Below are positions 7,889 through 9,688 of a DNA stretch of 9,688 nucleotides, one piece after another; positions within the stretch are counted from its first letter, which is position 1, and every line of letters begins with the position of its first letter. The notes beneath the pieces were generated by a model. The model saw only the letters and a list, made by a program, of their open reading frames with translations. It was not told where the DNA came from and searched no databases. Made by a program: the position numbers and the translations under genes. The stretch is taken from assembly GCA_024408695.1 (NCBI GenBank), contig JAKSUU010000028.1:1-9688 (forward strand), written 5' to 3'. The DNA is from Coriobacteriales bacterium (GTDB lineage: Bacteria > Actinomycetota > Coriobacteriia > Coriobacteriales > QAMH01).

Positions 7889-7893
7889 CTCCT
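7889..7893 (-). promoter_or_regulatory. Shine-Dalgarno of ftsL overlapping the rsmH stop
   Basis: AGGAG on the minus strand shares its first two bases with the rsmH stop TAG and ends four bases before the ftsL ATG. This is the strongest ribosome binding site among the internal genes and fixes the ftsL start; terminating rsmH ribosomes would be placed directly on it. Confidence 0.8.
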
Positions 7894-8866
7894 ATAGTTT
7901 TGTTGCTACTCTAAGTTTTGCGCTATGCGCTCTATTGTTAAATTCAATCTCACTTTCACTTGCAATAATTGCGCGTTTAGTATCTATGCTGATAATCGGC
8001 GTATTACCACAAACGCATTTTGGAAAATCAGGTGGACAAGTGCAGGCTTGTGCACTAGCTCTAAAAATATTTTTTACGATTTTGTCTTCGAGCGAATGAT
8101 AACTAATTACTGCAATTTTGCCATTAGGTGCAAGCCATCTTATTGCACTTTGAAGAGCAGTTTGTAAAGCATCGAGCTCGTGATTAACCTCAATACGAAT
8201 TGCCTGAAATGTCTTTTTTGCAGGATGCCCTTTTGAACGCCTATATTTTGCAGGAATCGATTGTTTAATAATTTCGACTAGCTCAAATGTAGTATCAATG
8301 GATTTTTTTTCTCGGTAAATGCAAATATTATTTGCGATTTGTTTTGCAAATTTTTCTTGATCATATATATGTAGAATTTTGGCAAGTTCATTTTCGTTAT
8401 ATGTGTTCATAATTTGTTTTGTATTTAATTGATTGCTGGACGCGACTTGATTTGCATTCATTCTCATGTCTAAAGGTGCATCGTATCTATAAGAAAAACC
8501 ACGTGATGCTTCATCAAATTGAAACGAACTTACACCAAGATCAAATAGAATCGCATCTATATATGCAATGTTTAATTCGAGCAAAATTTCATCAAGATTT
8601 TCGAAATTGTTTTGGACAAGTTTTGGTTCGTTTTTAAAATGAACTTGTGAAAGTTTTTGGCTTGCACTAGTTAAAGCATCTTCATCTTGGTCAATGCCAA
8701 TTAAAAGTCCATTTTCTTTTATGATTTCTGCTGCAAGAAAAGAATGCCCTGCACCACCTAATGTTGCATCTACAAAAATAGATGTTGGTTTAAGATTTAA
8801 GGCCTTTATACACTCATCTGCTAATACTGGTATATGCCGATATTCAACTTTCAAGTTTCTAATCAA
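7892..8866 (-). CDS. rsmH: RsmH (MraW), 16S rRNA cytosine-1402 N4-methyltransferase
   Basis: SAM-dependent methyltransferase acting on C1402 of 16S rRNA in the ribosomal P-site region. Landmarks are HIPVLADE (11-18), the SAM-binding loop VDATLGGAGHS (32-42), the acidic end of the next strand (GIDQDEDA, 57-64), DLGVSS (109-114), RGFSYRYDAPLDMRM (122-136), HPAKKTFQAIRIEVN (214-228) and ISYHSLED (254-261). The C-terminal Cys-rich CTCPPDFPKCVCG (275-287) is common in the family. Length of 324 residues is normal. There is no ATG: the longest start is a TTG at 8866, overlapping mraZ by eight bases with GATGAG upstream. A second TTG at 8854 would give MKVEYRHIPVL, which resembles the usual family N-terminus, so the start could be four codons further in. 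Confidence 0.95.
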   Translation of the reverse strand: MIRNLKVEYRHIPVLADECIKALNLKPTSIFVDATLGGAGHSFLAAEIIKENGLLIGIDQDEDALTSASQKLSQVHFKNEPKLVQNNFENLDEILLELNIAYIDAILFDLGVSSFQFDEASRGFSYRYDAPLDMRMNANQVASSNQLNTKQIMNTYNENELAKILHIYDQEKFAKQIANNICIYREKKSIDTTFELVEIIKQSIPAKYRRSKGHPAKKTFQAIRIEVNHELDALQTALQSAIRWLAPNGKIAVISYHSLEDKIVKNIFRASAQACTCPPDFPKCVCGNTPIISIDTKRAIIASESEIEFNNRAHSAKLRVATKL

Positions 8867-9305
8867 CTAAAAACTCATCGAGACTAGGGGTAGACGAAAT
8901 CTCTTTCTCGTAAGTTTTTGGTTCCCATATTTGTATGTAGTCTTTTGCGCCTACAATAACAACATCTTTGTTAATTTTGCTATACTTGCGATTTCGATCA
9001 GATAGTGTAATGCGTCCAACACTATCGATGTTCACGGTTTCTGCTGATGCAGCGAGCTGTGTAGCAAGTTTAATGTCTTCCCATTTGCGTGGATCATAGT
9101 TGCTATAAGATTTTCCATCGCTTGAATATTTTTCAAAAAATGAGTTGTACCACTTTTCAAATTCGGATTCTTCATAAACATAGAGAGCACCTTTAAAACC
9201 AGGAACAACAATAACTTTATCGGGGAGCTCTTTTCTAAATTTTGAAGGCAAAGAAACCCTGCCCTTTGCATCTACGCTATGTTCATATATATTTAAAAAG
9301 CTCAT
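8859..9305 (-). CDS. mraZ: MraZ, dcw cluster transcriptional regulator
   Basis: First gene of the cluster. MraZ proteins are ring-forming DNA-binding proteins of the AbrB-like fold that control their own operon. The 148-residue protein has the two expected swapped-hairpin repeats, each with the DxxxR signature: DAKGRVSLPSKFR (12-24) and DSVGRITLS (94-102). The ATG at 9305 has only a weak AGAG eight bases upstream; an in-frame TAG a few codons upstream excludes a longer protein in this frame. Its end overlaps the start of rsmH. A promoter and a structured leader lie directly upstream, but I could not find the tandem TGGGN repeats that MraZ binds in E. coli. Confidence 0.95.
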   Translation of the reverse strand: MSFLNIYEHSVDAKGRVSLPSKFRKELPDKVIVVPGFKGALYVYEESEFEKWYNSFFEKYSSDGKSYSNYDPRKWEDIKLATQLAASAETVNIDSVGRITLSDRNRKYSKINKDVVIVGAKDYIQIWEPKTYEKEISSTPSLDEFLVD

Positions 9306-9345
9306 TTTATTTCTCTAAAAAATAATTGCCTCTTTATAAAAAGTA

Positions 9346-9408
9346 AGCGACTTTCCAGGGGCTGCATTATTGACTACATTTGAACTTCATTTAATGCGGA
9401 AAGTCGCT
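9346..9408 (-). promoter_or_regulatory. Two-stem inverted repeat in the mraZ leader
   Basis: A perfect 11-bp inverted repeat, AGCGACTTTCC at 9346-9356 with its complement GGAAAGTCGCT at 9398-9408, encloses a second perfect 6-bp repeat (TAATGC and GCATTA on either strand, at 9364-9369 and 9392-9397). Read as minus-strand RNA, the inner stem stacks directly on the outer one on the 5' side and leaves a seven-base bulge (AGCCCCU) on the 3' side, with a 22-base apical loop. The element starts at about the predicted transcription start and ends 40 bases before mraZ; a U-rich stretch with one C follows it. It could be a 5'-terminal stabilising hairpin, an attenuator, or a DNA operator. The base pairing is plain in the sequence; the function is inference. 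Confidence 0.65.
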
Positions 9409-9414
9409 ATAAAT

Positions 9415-9463
9415 AATATAGCACACAAAATAAAATTATGCAACATTTTTTTACATTTTTTTT
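9415..9463 (-). promoter_or_regulatory. Candidate sigma-70-type promoter of the mraZ operon with A-tract UP element
   Basis: On the minus strand, TTGCAT (9443-9438) and TATATT (9420-9415) are separated by 17 bases. The -10 box matches the consensus at five of six positions and is preceded by TGC, an extended -10. The -35 box matches at three of six. Directly upstream, two A-tracts of seven and eight bases (9446-9452 and 9456-9463) are centred 10-11 bp apart, in phase with the helix, as in UP elements or curved promoter DNA. The start of transcription would fall near 9408, the first base of the leader hairpin. In such AT-rich DNA chance matches are common, so this is a prediction. Confidence 0.5.
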
Positions 9464-9470
9464 AATAAAT

Positions 9471-9487
9471 GTGGAAATTCTTCCCAC
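9471..9487. promoter_or_regulatory. Imperfect palindrome upstream of the mraZ promoter
   Basis: GTGGAAATTCTTCCCAC has 7-bp arms that match at six positions around a 3-bp centre. It lies about 30 bp upstream of the -35 box, in DNA that is otherwise almost free of G and C, which makes the G/C-containing arms stand out. It has the size and symmetry of a dimeric repressor or activator site. No regulator can be named. It carries one TGGGA on the minus strand, the core of MraZ sites, but not a tandem array. Confidence 0.35.
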
Positions 9488-9492
9488 ACTTG

Positions 9493-9527
9493 AACAAAAT
9501 TATAAAAATTTTTACAAAAATTTTGTT
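9493..9527. repeat. AT-rich perfect 9-bp inverted repeat
   Basis: AACAAAATT at 9493-9501 is the exact complement of AATTTTGTT at 9519-9527, with 17 bases between that are themselves A- and T-tracts. It could extrude as a hairpin, but it contains only one G/C pair per arm, and such repeats arise easily by chance in this composition. It has no run of T on its own 3' side that would make a convincing terminator in either direction. Confidence 0.35.
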
Positions 9528-9593
9528 ATAGGTGCAGGTAGGAATATATTTTCTTGATTTGAATATTTATAACCAAAATGGAAAATCTTTTAA

Positions 9594-9621
9594 AAAAATA
9601 AGAAGAAATTTGCTTATTTTT
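9594..9621 (-). terminator. Weak terminator-like hairpin
   Basis: AAAAATAAG (9594-9602) and CTTATTTTT (9613-9621) form a 9-bp stem with a 10-base loop. In minus-strand RNA the stem ends in a U-rich tract, the layout of an intrinsic terminator, and it would lie about 24 bases past a possible stop codon (9647-9645) of an incoming gene from the right. The stem holds a single G/C pair, so its strength is doubtful. Confidence 0.25.
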
Positions 9622-9688
9622 GAAAATTTTTTAAAAAAATTGAATTATTTGTTTAAAAAAATAGAAACGGAATCGTCATCAGGAGATA
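9620..9688 (+). promoter_or_regulatory. Possible promoter and ribosome binding site of a rightward gene beyond the window
   Basis: The window ends with AGGAGATA (9681-9688) on the plus strand, a perfect Shine-Dalgarno core at the correct distance for a start codon a few bases beyond the edge. Upstream, TTGAAA (9620-9625) and AATTAT (9643-9648) are separated by 17 bases and could be its promoter. The last 24 bases are also clearly richer in G/C than the preceding 100. If real, the neighbour is divergently transcribed from mraZ. No coding sequence is visible inside the window. Confidence 0.35.

Larger units (their letters stand above)
9306..9688. other. Gene-free regulatory region upstream of mraZ
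   Basis: No open frame of useful length exists here on either strand; the longest ATG frames are a handful of codons. The region is extremely AT-rich with many A- and T-tracts. It holds the candidate mraZ promoter, the leader hairpin, one palindrome, two AT-rich inverted repeats and the right-edge ribosome binding site listed separately. I see no tRNA, no CRISPR repeat and no insertion sequence end in it. Confidence 0.7.

Noticed and set aside
9346..9408. Classical rho-independent terminator for a gene to the right
   Set aside because: The loop is long (41 bases between the outer arms), the following tract is UACUUUUUA rather than a clean U-run, and no gene end lies just upstream; attenuation is only one option.
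9344..9410. A miniature transposon with terminal inverted repeats
   Set aside because: The 11-bp arms look like termini, but there is no target-site duplication (TA on one side, AT on the other), the length of 63 bases is very short and no second copy exists in the window.
9466..9490. DnaA boxes near mraZ
   Set aside because: The TGTGG and CCACA-like words do not complete the 9-base DnaA box and there is no cluster of them.
9306..9500. MraZ operator of tandem TGGGN repeats
   Set aside because: Only one isolated TGGGA is present (minus strand, near 9486). No second or third copy occurs at 5-10 base spacing.

Overview
The window is a near-complete copy of the front half of a bacterial division and cell wall (dcw) cluster, read entirely on the minus strand. 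From right to left it holds mraZ, rsmH (mraW), an ftsL-like gene, ftsI (class B penicillin-binding protein), murE, murF, mraY and murD. The murD gene runs off the left edge. The DNA is AT-rich (about one third GC by eye). The MurE sequence carries the DNPR signature of meso-diaminopimelate-adding enzymes, so the cell wall is probably of the mDAP type. The gene order, the shape of MraZ and the short-coiled-coil FtsL resemble Gram-positive clusters. They remind me most of a low-GC member of the Coriobacteriia (Actinomycetota), with Clostridia as the alternative; this placement is an impression, not a demonstration.

Layout. 9306-9688 is a 383-base gene-free leader and promoter region. It holds a candidate mraZ promoter with two phased A-tracts, a 63-base two-stem inverted repeat that would sit at the very 5' end of the transcript, a short palindrome upstream of the promoter, and further AT-rich inverted repeats. 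A perfect Shine-Dalgarno core lies on the plus strand at the right edge. 9305-7357 carries mraZ, rsmH and ftsL, which overlap or nearly touch. 7315-5381 is ftsI. 5379-3715 is murE, 3722-2262 murF, 2260-1199 mraY and 1187-1 murD. Apart from 41 bases between ftsL and ftsI, spacing is between -8 and +11 bases, so the whole block looks like one translationally coupled operon.

How the genes work together. MurD adds D-Glu, MurE adds the third residue (probably mDAP) and MurF adds D-Ala-D-Ala to the UDP-MurNAc peptide. MraY moves the finished phosphomuramoyl pentapeptide onto undecaprenyl phosphate. FtsI cross-links the resulting peptidoglycan at the septum, and the FtsL-like protein helps organise the divisome. 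MraZ is the cluster's DNA-binding regulator and RsmH methylates 16S rRNA.

The main anomaly is murE. Its reading frame is intact in sequence and spacing over 554 codons, except for one in-frame TAA at 4732-4734, exactly where the family has the aromatic residue of the HLD-Y-H motif. The carbamylated-lysine region, the mDAP motif and the whole C-terminal domain lie beyond it in the same frame. MurE is normally essential, so this is either a sequence error, a recent nonsense mutation backed up by another murE, or an enzyme made through readthrough or in two pieces. I see no wholly novel system here; the murE interruption and the structured mraZ leader are the two things most worth checking.
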